Origin: Candidatus Alistipes faecigallinarum
GTDB taxonomy: Bacteria > Bacteroidota > Bacteroidia > Bacteroidales > Rikenellaceae
Length of the DNA: 38,614 nt
Assembly: GCA_019115605.1 (NCBI GenBank)
Contig: DXDG01000015.1
Span: forward strand, 1-38,614
Direction of reading: 5' to 3'
Both the position numbers and the translations under genes were made by a program. This document shows, one piece after another, positions 27,315 through 34,354 of this stretch. How positions within the stretch are numbered: position 1 is the first letter of the stretch; the number at the start of each line of letters is the position of its first letter. Below the pieces are notes generated by a model. It was not told the DNA's origin, ran no database searches, and saw nothing but the letters and a program-made list of their open reading frames with translations.

Positions 27315-27779
27315 ATGAAAGAACAGAAGAAGATAAACGTCCGGAACAAGCGGGCCACGTTCGACTACGAGATTCTGGAGGAGTATACGGCCGGCATCGT
27401 GCTGGCCGGCACGGAGATCAAGTCGATCCGGGCCGGGAAGGTCTCGATGGTCGATTCGTTCTGCTACTTCGACCGGGGCGAGCTGTGGATCCGGGGCATC
27501 AACATCGCCGAATATGCCTGGGGAACGTGCAACAACCATGTGCCGCGCCGCGACCGCAAGCTGCTGCTCACGGCCCGCGAGCTGGAAAAGTTGCAGCGCG
27601 CCTCGCAGGACCGGGGGCTGACGATCGTGGGGCTGCGGCTCTTTCTCAACGACCGGGGGCTGGCGAAGGTCGTCATCGGACTGGCCCGCGGCCGCAAGTC
27701 GTATGACAAGCGTGAATACCTCAAGGAGAACGACGCCCGCCGCGAGATGGACAAGGCGATGAAAAATTACAGACGATAA
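27315..27779 (+). CDS. smpB: SsrA-binding protein SmpB
   Basis: SmpB binds tmRNA and brings it to stalled ribosomes for trans-translation. The product is 154 residues from ATG 27315 ([20 protein letters not shown]). It shows the family motifs [40 protein letters not shown], the [12 protein letters not shown] turn, [20 protein letters not shown] and the basic tail [14 protein letters not shown], which reads the mRNA channel. An in-frame TTG two codons upstream (27309) is possible but less likely. A sequence TACCGTTTTG ends 3 nt before the ATG; its spacing is longer than TAnnTTTG, so I do not count it as a firm promoter. tsaB follows after 18 nt. Confidence 0.97.
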   Translation: MKEQKKINVRNKRATFDYEILEEYTAGIVLAGTEIKSIRAGKVSMVDSFCYFDRGELWIRGINIAEYAWGTCNNHVPRRDRKLLLTARELEKLQRASQDRGLTIVGLRLFLNDRGLAKVVIGLARGRKSYDKREYLKENDARREMDKAMKNYRR

Positions 27780-27797
27780 CCGTAAAACATTCTCTAT

Positions 27798-28505
27798 ATG
27801 TCTTTGATTTTGTGTATCGAAACCGGCACGGATGTCTGTTCGGTCGGCATAGCCCGGGACGGCGAACTGCTCTCGCTGCGCGAAAGCGACGAGGGCCGCG
27901 ACCACGCCCGCAAGGTCGGGGTGTTTGTCGATGAACTCTTCCGTGAGACGGGCATTGCGCCCGATGATCTGGACGCCGTGGCCGTCGGCAAGGGCCCCGG
28001 TTCCTATACGGGGCTGCGTATCGGCGTCTCCTTTGCCAAGGGACTCTGCTACGGCCTGCAGAAACCGCTGCTCTCCGTGGGATCGCTCGACGCACTGGCC
28101 GAGGTGGCCCGCGAGGATTACGAGGCCGGCATCCTCTCCGTCGAGGAGTGGGACCGGGCGCTGCTCTGTCCGATGGTCGATGCCCGCCGCATGGAGGTCT
28201 ATGCGCAGGTCTTCGACACCGAAGGCCGGGCGTTGAACGAGGTGTCGGCCGAGGTGATCGATGCGCAGAGCTTTGCGGCATTCCGCAACCAGGGCCGCCC
28301 GTTCGTGATCTTCGGCAGCGGAGCCCGCAAATGCGCCGACGTGCTTTCGGATGCGACGCTGGTCGAGGTTACGCCCTCGGCCCGGGGCCTGGTCCGGTTG
28401 GCCCAGCAGGCCTTCGATGAGGGCCGCACGGAGGATATCGCCTATTTCGAACCCTTCTACCTCAAGGATTTCGTCGTTACGACCTCCAAAAAGAGCCTGT
28501 TTTGA
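27798..28505 (+). CDS. tsaB: tRNA threonylcarbamoyladenosine biosynthesis protein TsaB
   Basis: TsaB is the partner of TsaD and TsaE in making the t6A modification at position 37 of tRNAs that read ANN codons. The 235-residue product has the N-terminal ASKHA-fold segment LILCIETGTDVCSVGIARDG, the HARKVGVFVDELFRETGIAP segment and the family hallmark VGKGPGSYTGLRIGVSFAKG (about residues 61-80), followed by LCPMVDARRMEVYAQVF. It lacks the metal-binding histidines of TsaD, as expected for TsaB. It is 18 nt after smpB and overlaps the next gene by 4 nt. Confidence 0.95.
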   Translation: MSLILCIETGTDVCSVGIARDGELLSLRESDEGRDHARKVGVFVDELFRETGIAPDDLDAVAVGKGPGSYTGLRIGVSFAKGLCYGLQKPLLSVGSLDALAEVAREDYEAGILSVEEWDRALLCPMVDARRMEVYAQVFDTEGRALNEVSAEVIDAQSFAAFRNQGRPFVIFGSGARKCADVLSDATLVEVTPSARGLVRLAQQAFDEGRTEDIAYFEPFYLKDFVVTTSKKSLF

Positions 28506-29053
28506 CCCGTGAGGAGCTGATCGCCCTGCTCGCGGAGCGCTTCGAAGCGGATTTTGCCGCGGCGGCGGCCCGGCAGGTCTGTGCGGCGGATGCCGTCGCC
28601 CGGCTTTACGATCTGGTGGTGCATCCCTCGCCCGAATGGTCGCGGGAGCTGCGGCACCGGCTGCTTTTCCGGGGCTCCTATGTGCTGGAGCGGATCTATT
28701 TCGGCGACCGCAACCGGTGGGCTCCTTTCGTGGAGGCCTTCTGCCGCCGGGATTTCACGGCCGCGGAGGATGCAAGCCAGCGGCGCCACTTCGCGAAGAT
28801 CATGGCCGACCTGCTGAAGCGGAAGACGCTGCCGCCCTCCGAGCTTGACCCGATTGCCGGGGCGGCGGCACAATGGACGGTCGATCCCGCCACGCCGGTG
28901 GCGGTGAAGGTGTGGTCGCTCGACATTCTGAAATACTGCCGCGGACGTGTGGCCTGGGTCGGCGAATCCTGGGACGATCTGATCGGCATGCTGGCGCGCG
29001 ACGCCTCGCCCGGCATGGCCTGTCGTCTGCGAAGGATTGCGGCAGAGCCATAG
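28502..29053 (+). CDS. Conserved hypothetical protein, helical (HEAT-like), TTG start
   Basis: A 183-residue soluble protein, mostly alpha-helical. I do not recognise a named family, but the C-terminal pattern DPATPVAVKVWSLDILKYCR followed by GMLARDASPGMACRLRRIAA resembles a HEAT-type repeat, in which helices pair and the chain ends in Arg-rich turns. Similar short proteins occur in Bacteroidota genomes. The only plausible start in frame is TTG at 28502, overlapping the tsaB stop as TTGA, which implies translational coupling. There is no in-frame ATG until well inside the protein. It ends at a very strong terminator shared with rmuC. Confidence 0.7.
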   Translation: MTREELIALLAERFEADFAAAAARQVCAADAVARLYDLVVHPSPEWSRELRHRLLFRGSYVLERIYFGDRNRWAPFVEAFCRRDFTAAEDASQRRHFAKIMADLLKRKTLPPSELDPIAGAAAQWTVDPATPVAVKVWSLDILKYCRGRVAWVGESWDDLIGMLARDASPGMACRLRRIAAEP

Positions 29054-29059
29054 TTGATA

Positions 29060-29100
29060 CGACAAGGCCCCGAAGCTCGGATAGCTTCGGGGCCTTGTCG
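29060..29100. terminator. Strong bidirectional hairpin terminator
   Basis: Perfect 18-bp arms (29060-29077 and 29083-29100) with a 5-nt loop lie between the HEAT-like gene and the rmuC stop. The U-tract is poor (CCTTGTCG), but stem length and position between converging genes support termination of both. Confidence 0.8.
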
Positions 29101-29111
29101 TTGCCTGCCGG

Positions 29112-30644
29112 TTACGACCGGGAGGTATCGGAGGGTTGCGGCGCTTCGGCGGGTCCGACCGGTCCAGCCGGTTCTGCCGGTTCTGCCGGTTCAACAAGTC
29201 CGGCCGGTTCAGCAGGTCCGGTCGGTTCGGCGGTTGCCTTGTCTTCGGCCTCGGGCAGCGCCTCCTCTTCGTCGCCCGCAAGTTCGAGCGTGCGGGCCGA
29301 ATGGTGCCGCTTGGTCTGAAGCCGGGCCGTGCGGCGCAGCCGTTCGCCGACGCGGACGATGTTGTCGTTGCCCGTGCAGAGACGCTTATAGGCGTCGTTG
29401 TAGGCGTCGTGCGCCTTGTCAAGGGCTGCGCCGACCCCTTCGAGCGACGAGGTGAAGGCGACCAGCTGTTCGTAGAGCTTCAGCCCGCAGGCGGCGATCT
29501 CCTTCGTATTCTTGTCCTGGTCGTTGTATTTCCAGAGGTCGGCTACGAGTTTCAGCAGCGCAAAGAGGTTTGTCGGCGAGGAGACGATCACCTTGCGGTC
29601 GTAGGCGTCGGACCAGATCGCCGGATCGTTCTGCAGCGCCGCGAGGAAGGCCGGCTCGTTGGGAATGAACATGATGACAAAGTCGGGTGAGTTGAACCGC
29701 CGCTGGTACTCCTTGCGGCCCAGCTCGACGACATGCTGCCGTACGGAGGCGACGTGTGCCGCGAGGGCGCGGCGCCGCTCCTCGTCGGTCTCGGCCGAGG
29801 TATAGGCCACGAAAGCCGTCAGCGAGACCTTCGAATCGATGATGATCTGTTTCTTTTCGGGGAGGTACAGCACGACGTCGGGCCGCAGGTTGCGCCCCTC
29901 CTCGTCCTTGACGTTGTACTGCGTCTGGTAATGGATCCCCTTGGTGAGGGCCGAGTTGTCGAGGATCGTTTCGAGCAGCACCTCGCCCCAGTCGCCCTGC
30001 ACCTTCGAATTGCCCTTCAGCGCCTGCGTGAGGTTCTGCGCCTCGGTCGAGATGTGGCGGTTGAGCTCCATCAGGCGGTTCAGCTCGGCCTTCAGCTCGC
30101 CCCGCTGCGAGGTCTGCGTGGTGTAGATCTCCTCGACGCGCTTGCGGAAGTCTGTGATGTTGTCGCGGAAGGGTTTGAGCATGAGGTCGATCGACTCGCG
30201 GCTTGTCTGCCGGAAATGCTGCGACTGCTCGCCGAGGATCTCCGTCGCGAGGTTCTTGAACTGGGCGCGGAAGCGCTCCTCGGTTGCTTCGCGCTCGGCC
30301 TTGTATGCGGCCGTCTGCTCGGCATTCTGCCGGCGCAGGGTCTCGATCTCCGCCGCGGACGAGGCCCGCAGCGCCGCCAGTTCGGTCTCGGTGCGCAGAT
30401 GTTGTTCGCGGATGCTTTGCAGCTCCGCCTGTGCTGTCTGGCTGGCCTGGCGGCTCTCTGTCTGGAGTACCTCTGCCGCTGCAAGATGCTGACGAGCCGA
30501 AGTGAGCGCCTCTTCCAAAAGCAGCTTGTCGTTTTGCAGGCGGGTTACCTTCCGGCGCATGGAGACAATGACGATTCCGAGGCCCGTGATCAGCAAGAAA
30601 AACAGCAGTACAATCGCGATGATAAGAAGAATGTCCGTATTCAT
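29112..30644 (-). CDS. rmuC: DNA recombination protein RmuC
   Basis: RmuC is a membrane-anchored protein with a nuclease-like core that limits inversions at short repeats. The 510-residue product begins with a transmembrane helix (ILLIIAIVLLFFLLITGLGI, about residues 5-25). A long coiled coil follows (about 30-150), then the conserved core NSKVQGDWGEVLLETILDNS, YQTQYNVKDEEGRNLRPDVV, LYLPEKKQIIIDSKVSLTAF and NSPDFVIMFIPNEPAFLAAL. The last 40 or so residues are an unusual Pro-Ala-Glu-Gly tail built from repeated units such as GPAEPAG and VEPAEPAEPAG. The start at ATG 30644 lies 5 nt after a TAATTTTG box. Confidence 0.95.
   Translation of the reverse strand: MNTDILLIIAIVLLFFLLITGLGIVIVSMRRKVTRLQNDKLLLEEALTSARQHLAAAEVLQTESRQASQTAQAELQSIREQHLRTETELAALRASSAAEIETLRRQNAEQTAAYKAEREATEERFRAQFKNLATEILGEQSQHFRQTSRESIDLMLKPFRDNITDFRKRVEEIYTTQTSQRGELKAELNRLMELNRHISTEAQNLTQALKGNSKVQGDWGEVLLETILDNSALTKGIHYQTQYNVKDEEGRNLRPDVVLYLPEKKQIIIDSKVSLTAFVAYTSAETDEERRRALAAHVASVRQHVVELGRKEYQRRFNSPDFVIMFIPNEPAFLAALQNDPAIWSDAYDRKVIVSSPTNLFALLKLVADLWKYNDQDKNTKEIAACGLKLYEQLVAFTSSLEGVGAALDKAHDAYNDAYKRLCTGNDNIVRVGERLRRTARLQTKRHHSARTLELAGDEEEALPEAEDKATAEPTGPAEPAGLVEPAEPAEPAGPVGPAEAPQPSDTSRS
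29150..29240 (-). repeat. Degenerate short tandem repeats encoding the RmuC C-terminal tail
   Basis: On the plus strand units close to CCGGTTCTG (9 nt) recur in register, with two perfect tandem copies and several degraded ones. In the rmuC frame they give Glu-Pro-Ala and Gly-Pro-Ala triplets. Unit length is a multiple of three, so copy changes would alter tail length without breaking the frame. Confidence 0.6.
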
Positions 30645-30649
30645 GAAAA

Positions 30650-30657
30650 CAAAATTA
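30650..30657 (-). promoter_or_regulatory. -7 box of rmuC (leaderless arrangement)
   Basis: The minus strand reads TAATTTTG (perfect TAnnTTTG), ending 5 nt before the rmuC ATG at 30644. Confidence 0.55.
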
Positions 30658-30701
30658 GTGATTTATTCCGGAAGGATTTTCATGAATCCGAAATAATTCT
30701 T

Positions 30702-30709
30702 TATATTTG
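30702..30709 (+). promoter_or_regulatory. -7 box of the structured RNA gene
   Basis: TATATTTG (perfect TAnnTTTG), with TTTT at 30677-30680 (one mismatch from TTTG) 21 nt upstream. Transcription should start near 30714-30716, at the GGCAG that forms the first hairpin. Confidence 0.55.
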
Positions 30710-30713
30710 TCTT

Positions 30714-30914
30714 TGGCAGTCTGTGAGGGCTGCCTACATGGAATGATAAAAGCGCATCGGCTTTTTTCTTACAAGAGAAACCTGGAAAATTTCTTCATGC
30801 AGTAAGGAACAAGAGTTGATGCTCTCGCTGTTTTCAGCGTGGGCATGATTGTATCTTACTGCATGGGCTATCCAGGGCCTCTCTTGTGGATATGAGATTT
30901 GTCCACGTTTTTTT
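30714..30914 (+). ncRNA. Candidate stand-alone structured RNA, about 200 nt (possibly 6S-like)
   Basis: The 337-bp gap between rmuC and the next gene has no convincing ORF but is rich in complementary segments. A 5' hairpin is GGCAG/CTGCC (30715-30719, 30730-30734). A small hairpin AAAAGC/GCTTTT follows (30748-30765). Then comes one long rod closing on itself: ACAAGAG 30771-30777 with CTCTTGT 30881-30887; CCTGG 30781-30785 with CCAGG 30872-30876; an 11-bp perfect helix 30796-30806 with 30855-30865; ATGCTC 30819-30824 with GGGCAT 30841-30846; and CGCTG 30826-30830 with CAGCG 30835-30839 around TTTT. Internal bulges separate the helices. A terminator with seven T follows. A long rod with bubbles resembles 6S RNA, but I cannot confirm the family; a structured leader of the downstream gene is the alternative. 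Confidence 0.6.
30885..30914 (+). terminator. Intrinsic terminator of the structured RNA
   Basis: TGTGGA (30885-30890) pairs with TCCACG (30902-30907, terminal G-U) around an 11-nt loop and is followed by seven T (30908-30914). Its 5' arm overlaps the last bases of the rod helix (30881-30887), so the two folds partly compete, as in attenuators. Confidence 0.65.
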
Positions 30915-30981
30915 ATTGTCTCTGAATGAACAAAATGCAGCTCTGTCGATAACCGTAAATCCAACATCAAACTTATACAGT

Positions 30982-31977
30982 ATGAAAAAACTATTGCTTC
31001 TGTTGGCTTTTTTGACCGTGTGTTCGGTCGTTGATGCCCAAAACAAGGTCCGTGAAATTCGTTCCGGCGGCATCCAGATTATCAAGGGGGAGGACACTCC
31101 TCCCGCTCCGAAACCCGTACGCGTGGTTTTCTGGACCAATCAGAAAACACAGGGCTCCATTCGCATTTACGTGAATAACCGTTATGTGGGTAAAATCACC
31201 CGCTCCTATTCTTCGGCGCCCTCCTGCGGCGCGGCCGGATGCGTAACGGTAACTCTCTCCGGGAAAGGTAATTCGTGGTACGGAAAAGCGGAAGACGGGA
31301 CGATCTGGACAAGCAGCCGGACGTCGTTGGTTGCGGGATGCAACCGGATCCGGCTGTATAGTACGGGGAGTCCGCAGCGTGTTTCGTCGGACAGATCCGG
31401 GAGTCGGGCGCATGTTGCCGAAACTCCGATGCACAGGGAGAATGAACCGACGTTCGAACAGCAGCTTGTCGGTAATATGCTTGATAATATAGATGCCGAA
31501 AGAATCGGAAAATCAATGGGAAATCAATTGTCCCACATAAATGCTGTAAAAGGATGGAATTCTTATACGAACCGTATCGATCTTGCTTTGGGCTATGGGT
31601 TGAGTTTCGGAGGGCTGGGTGCCCGTTTGAGTTACCAGGCTCCGGCGGTTTTCGGGATCAGCGTCGGGGCGGGATACAACATGAGCTATGATCCGAATGT
31701 GGGGAATGTCAAGAAAATACTTTGGAATGCCGGAATACAGATGTGGCTTACCGATCACTTTAATCTGGCAATGCATGTCGGACCCCGGTATTTCAAGAAA
31801 TTGAAGAAGACGGAAGCCGGTCTGTCGCTCATGGTGAATTATCAACACTCCATTTATCGTCGACTCGGTGTCATGGCCGGTCTTGGATACAGTCTGTCGC
31901 TGGAGGAGCCCGAAAAAAACGTGAAATCGGCTTTTGAGTGGAACGTAGGTCTGGTATTTCGCCTTTTTGAGGATTGA
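30982..31977 (+). CDS. Exported outer-membrane beta-barrel protein, function unknown
   Basis: A 331-residue secreted protein with signal peptide MKKLLLLLAFLTVCSVVDAQ (cleavage after Ala-Gln). Residues about 40-125 form a small beta-rich domain (VRVVFWTNQKTQGSIRIYVN, NRYVGKITRSYSSAP) with a Cys pair in PSCGAAGCVTVT. Residues about 180-331 show alternating hydrophobic strands typical of small outer-membrane barrels (RIDLALGYGLSFGGLGARLS, FGISVGAGYNMSYDP, FEWNVGLVFRLFED). I do not recognise a specific family. The frame extends upstream to 30886, but that part crosses the terminator region; ATG 30982 opens the signal peptide. The gene is visibly richer in A+T than its neighbours, as is the upstream gap, suggesting a different history. 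No -7 box is visible between the terminator and the ATG. Confidence 0.82.
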   Translation: MKKLLLLLAFLTVCSVVDAQNKVREIRSGGIQIIKGEDTPPAPKPVRVVFWTNQKTQGSIRIYVNNRYVGKITRSYSSAPSCGAAGCVTVTLSGKGNSWYGKAEDGTIWTSSRTSLVAGCNRIRLYSTGSPQRVSSDRSGSRAHVAETPMHRENEPTFEQQLVGNMLDNIDAERIGKSMGNQLSHINAVKGWNSYTNRIDLALGYGLSFGGLGARLSYQAPAVFGISVGAGYNMSYDPNVGNVKKILWNAGIQMWLTDHFNLAMHVGPRYFKKLKKTEAGLSLMVNYQHSIYRRLGVMAGLGYSLSLEEPEKNVKSAFEWNVGLVFRLFED

Positions 31978-32035
31978 AGGTCCGTTCAATAAGAATTTTG
32001 ATGGGTGGGAAGGCGGATTTTCTCCCGATTTTTTA

Positions 32036-32043
32036 TAGTTTTG
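32036..32043 (+). promoter_or_regulatory. -7 box of the DUF4836 gene
   Basis: TAGTTTTG (perfect TAnnTTTG) ends 32 nt before the ATG at 32076, giving a leader of about 26 nt. No -33 TTTG is seen at the usual distance. Confidence 0.5.
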
Positions 32044-32075
32044 CCTTTTAGTTGGTGAACCTAAAAACGAATCGT

Positions 32076-33650
32076 ATGAAAACACTTCCCGCTCTTTTTC
32101 GGACGATGGTCCTGACGGCTGTCGCCGTATTGATGGCGGCTTGCGGCGGCGACAAGCCCGATTACCGCAGCGCCCTTCCCGGGGATGCCATGATGGTCGT
32201 GGCGTTCCAGCCCGCACAGATCGTCGCCAAGAGCGGGGTGAATGCCGGGACCATGGAGCAGAGCCCCCTGTATCAGCGTCTTGTCGGACAGATGGACGCC
32301 TCCGGAGCACTCTCTGCCGAGGAGAAAGAGTACGTGCTTTCGCTGCTGGCGCATCCCGAGGAGTCGGGAATCGACGGTGAGCGTGCCGGCTATTTCTTCC
32401 TGGCTCCGGCCGCTTCGGATGAGCCCGGATTCCAGGGCGGCGTGCTGCTTCCTCTGGACGACGTGGCGAAGTTCACCGCCATGGTGGACCGGATCAACGC
32501 CCGCAACGGTCTCCAGACCGTGCAGGAGGGTGATCTCTCGGTGGTCCGGATCGGTGAAAAGGACAATGTTACGGGCTTGTGCGCCTACAATGCCGGGGCG
32601 GTGATGTGCTGCTTCGGACAAAATTCCTATGAGGCGCTGCTCTCCTATGCGAAGGCGCGTTTTGCCGCCAAGACGTCCGAGAGCCTCATGGCCGATACGG
32701 CCCTGTCGGAGTTCTTCGCCGGGAAGAACGATGTCGATATGTATCTTTCCTACAAGGAGCTGATGCAGCTTCAGAACCAGCTGGCGGCCGCCTCGCTGCC
32801 CATGGCCGACATGCTGGCCGGAGTTCGCATGGTCGGTTCGATGAATTTCGAACAGGGACGCATCGTCGCCGCGGGGCAGATGCTCTACGCCTCGAAGGAG
32901 GCCGAGGAGCAGATGGCCGCATTCTACTCCTATGTCCGCGAACAGCGGGGCGCGCTCCTGAAATACCTCCCCGCGAAGGGTGTTGCGACCCTCGGATTCG
33001 GTCTGAAGGGCTCGGAATTCTATACGACCCTTTCGCAGATGCCCGGCTACGGCATGATGCTGGCAAATCCGATGGTCAAGCAGGTATTCGATGCCATCGA
33101 AGGAGATCTGGCCATCAACTTTGCGGGCATGCTGCCCGGCGGGACCTATCCGAAGGCGACGCTGCTTTGCGAGGTGAACGATCCGGCCGTGGTGGACAAT
33201 CTGGTGGCCGCCCTGCCGGGAATGCCGGTCGTGAAGAGCGGCGAAGGGGCCTACAGCTTTTCGATGGCGGGTGTTACGGTCTTCTTCGGTGTGAAGGACA
33301 AGGTGCTCTACGCAACGAGCGATGCCGAGGTGAAGACGGCGCTCGACGGGGTGAAGATCGATGCCCTGACCGGACAGGAATCCCTTTTCAAGGGGCATGT
33401 TGCCGCGATGTATTTCGATTTCGTGCAACTCAACACGCTACTCGGAAATTATGCAGCTATCTCCCCGCAGATGCAGCCGCTGATGGAGGTGCTGTCGCTC
33501 TTTGCCGACATGCAGGCCTGGGGCGCCGAGGACCGCGGTGAAATGGTGGTGCGCATGCAGGATTGGGAGCGCAATGCGCTGGAGACCATCTGCTCGACGG
33601 TAAGCGGCATGATGGCAGCGGCTTTGCCGGCCGAAGCGGGTAACGAATAA
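32076..33650 (+). CDS. DUF4836 family lipoprotein
   Basis: A 524-residue lipoprotein of the Bacteroidales DUF4836 family; function unknown. The signal peptide MKTLPALFRTMVLTAVAVLM ends in the lipobox MAAC with Cys23 (CGGDKPDYRS). The mature start YRSALPGDAMMVVAFQPAQI matches the family opening, in which the domain begins with an Ile/Leu-Pro-x-Asp-Ala motif. Repeated segments such as VLLPLDDVAKFTAMVDRINA and TLLCEVNDPAVVDNLVAALP suggest two related halves. The residues after the lipid cysteine are not strongly acidic, so it may stay in the periplasm. The frame reaches 32052 with GTG, but ATG 32076 opens the signal peptide. A hairpin follows before the ABC transporter genes. Confidence 0.85.
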   Translation: MKTLPALFRTMVLTAVAVLMAACGGDKPDYRSALPGDAMMVVAFQPAQIVAKSGVNAGTMEQSPLYQRLVGQMDASGALSAEEKEYVLSLLAHPEESGIDGERAGYFFLAPAASDEPGFQGGVLLPLDDVAKFTAMVDRINARNGLQTVQEGDLSVVRIGEKDNVTGLCAYNAGAVMCCFGQNSYEALLSYAKARFAAKTSESLMADTALSEFFAGKNDVDMYLSYKELMQLQNQLAAASLPMADMLAGVRMVGSMNFEQGRIVAAGQMLYASKEAEEQMAAFYSYVREQRGALLKYLPAKGVATLGFGLKGSEFYTTLSQMPGYGMMLANPMVKQVFDAIEGDLAINFAGMLPGGTYPKATLLCEVNDPAVVDNLVAALPGMPVVKSGEGAYSFSMAGVTVFFGVKDKVLYATSDAEVKTALDGVKIDALTGQESLFKGHVAAMYFDFVQLNTLLGNYAAISPQMQPLMEVLSLFADMQAWGAEDRGEMVVRMQDWERNALETICSTVSGMMAAALPAEAGNE

Positions 33651-33659
33651 CAATGCGAA

Positions 33660-33696
33660 GAGCGGCCGGCCCTGCGGGCGGGCCGCTCCCGATTTT
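33660..33696 (+). terminator. Hairpin terminator or attenuator before the ABC ATPase gene
   Basis: 13-nt arms (33660-33672, 33676-33688) with one mismatch and a 3-nt loop are followed by CCGATTTT. It lies between the DUF4836 stop and the ABC ATPase start, ending only 7 nt before that ATG, so it could limit read-through or occlude the start. Confidence 0.55.
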
Positions 33697-33703
33697 GGAC
33701 AGG

Positions 33704-34354
33704 ATGGAGACAATCGAGTTGAAAGGGGTGATGCCGACGGCCTTTGCCGCCGATCCGCTCTCCGTGCGGCATTCCGACGTCTGGCTGCACGACGTTGCGT
33801 TCCACCGGGGAAAGTTCTATTTGGTGGAGGCGGTATCCGGAGCCGGCAAGACCTCGCTGTGCAGTTTTCTTTACGGCATGCGGAGCGACTATGCGGGCGA
33901 CGTGCTCTTTGACGGGCGCAACATCCGCAGCCTCTCGCGCGCGGAGTGGAACGACGTGCGGTGCCGCTCGTTGAGCGTGCTGTTTCAGGACCTGCGACTC
34001 TTCGAGGAGCTCACGGTCGAGGAGAATATCGCCTTGAAGAACGATCTGACACATTTCCAGAGCGAAGCGCGTATCGAGGAGCTGCTTGCCGCGGCCGGCA
34101 TGGCCGACAAGCGTACGACACCCGTGGGACGCCTCTCCTTCGGACAGCAGCAGCGCGTGGCCTTCGTGCGGGCCCTGTGCCAGCCCTTCGACTTCATGCT
34201 GCTCGACGAACCCGTGAGCCACCTCGACGCCGTGAACGGCCGTATCCTTGCGCAGCTGCTCACCGATGAGGCGCGCCGCCAGGGAGCCGGCATCCTCGTA
34301 ACGTCGGTAGGCAGCCGGCTCGAAATGTCTTACGATCATCTGTTGCATCTATGA
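33704..34354 (+). CDS. ABC transporter ATP-binding protein with atypical H-loop
   Basis: A 216-residue ABC ATPase of the LolD/MacB/FtsE size class. Walker A is AVSGAGKT (residues 43-50), the Q-loop VLFQDLRLFEEL, the signature LSFGQQQRVAFVRAL (Phe for the usual Gly) and Walker B FMLLDEPVSHLDAVNG. The segment that normally supplies the switch histidine reads ILVTSVGSRLEM, with no His, which would weaken or alter ATP hydrolysis. The frame is open from 33653, but ATG 33704 (METIELKGVMPTAF) lies after the hairpin and gives a normal N-terminus. Its stop overlaps the permease start (ATGA), so the two form one transporter. Confidence 0.9.
   Translation: METIELKGVMPTAFAADPLSVRHSDVWLHDVAFHRGKFYLVEAVSGAGKTSLCSFLYGMRSDYAGDVLFDGRNIRSLSRAEWNDVRCRSLSVLFQDLRLFEELTVEENIALKNDLTHFQSEARIEELLAAAGMADKRTTPVGRLSFGQQQRVAFVRALCQPFDFMLLDEPVSHLDAVNGRILAQLLTDEARRQGAGILVTSVGSRLEMSYDHLLHL

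Noticed and set aside
24978..27905. 975-codon minus-strand open frame across dnaG, smpB and the uvrB start
   Set aside because: It is antisense to several well-recognised genes, has no recognisable motif and is Val/Leu/Arg/His-rich, as expected of an antisense frame in high-GC DNA with biased third positions.
30771..30887. MITE or IS remnant suggested by the outer inverted repeat ACAAGAG/CTCTTGT
   Set aside because: No target-site duplication at the ends and the repeats are nested, helix after helix, as in RNA. The promoter and terminator on either side fit an RNA gene better.
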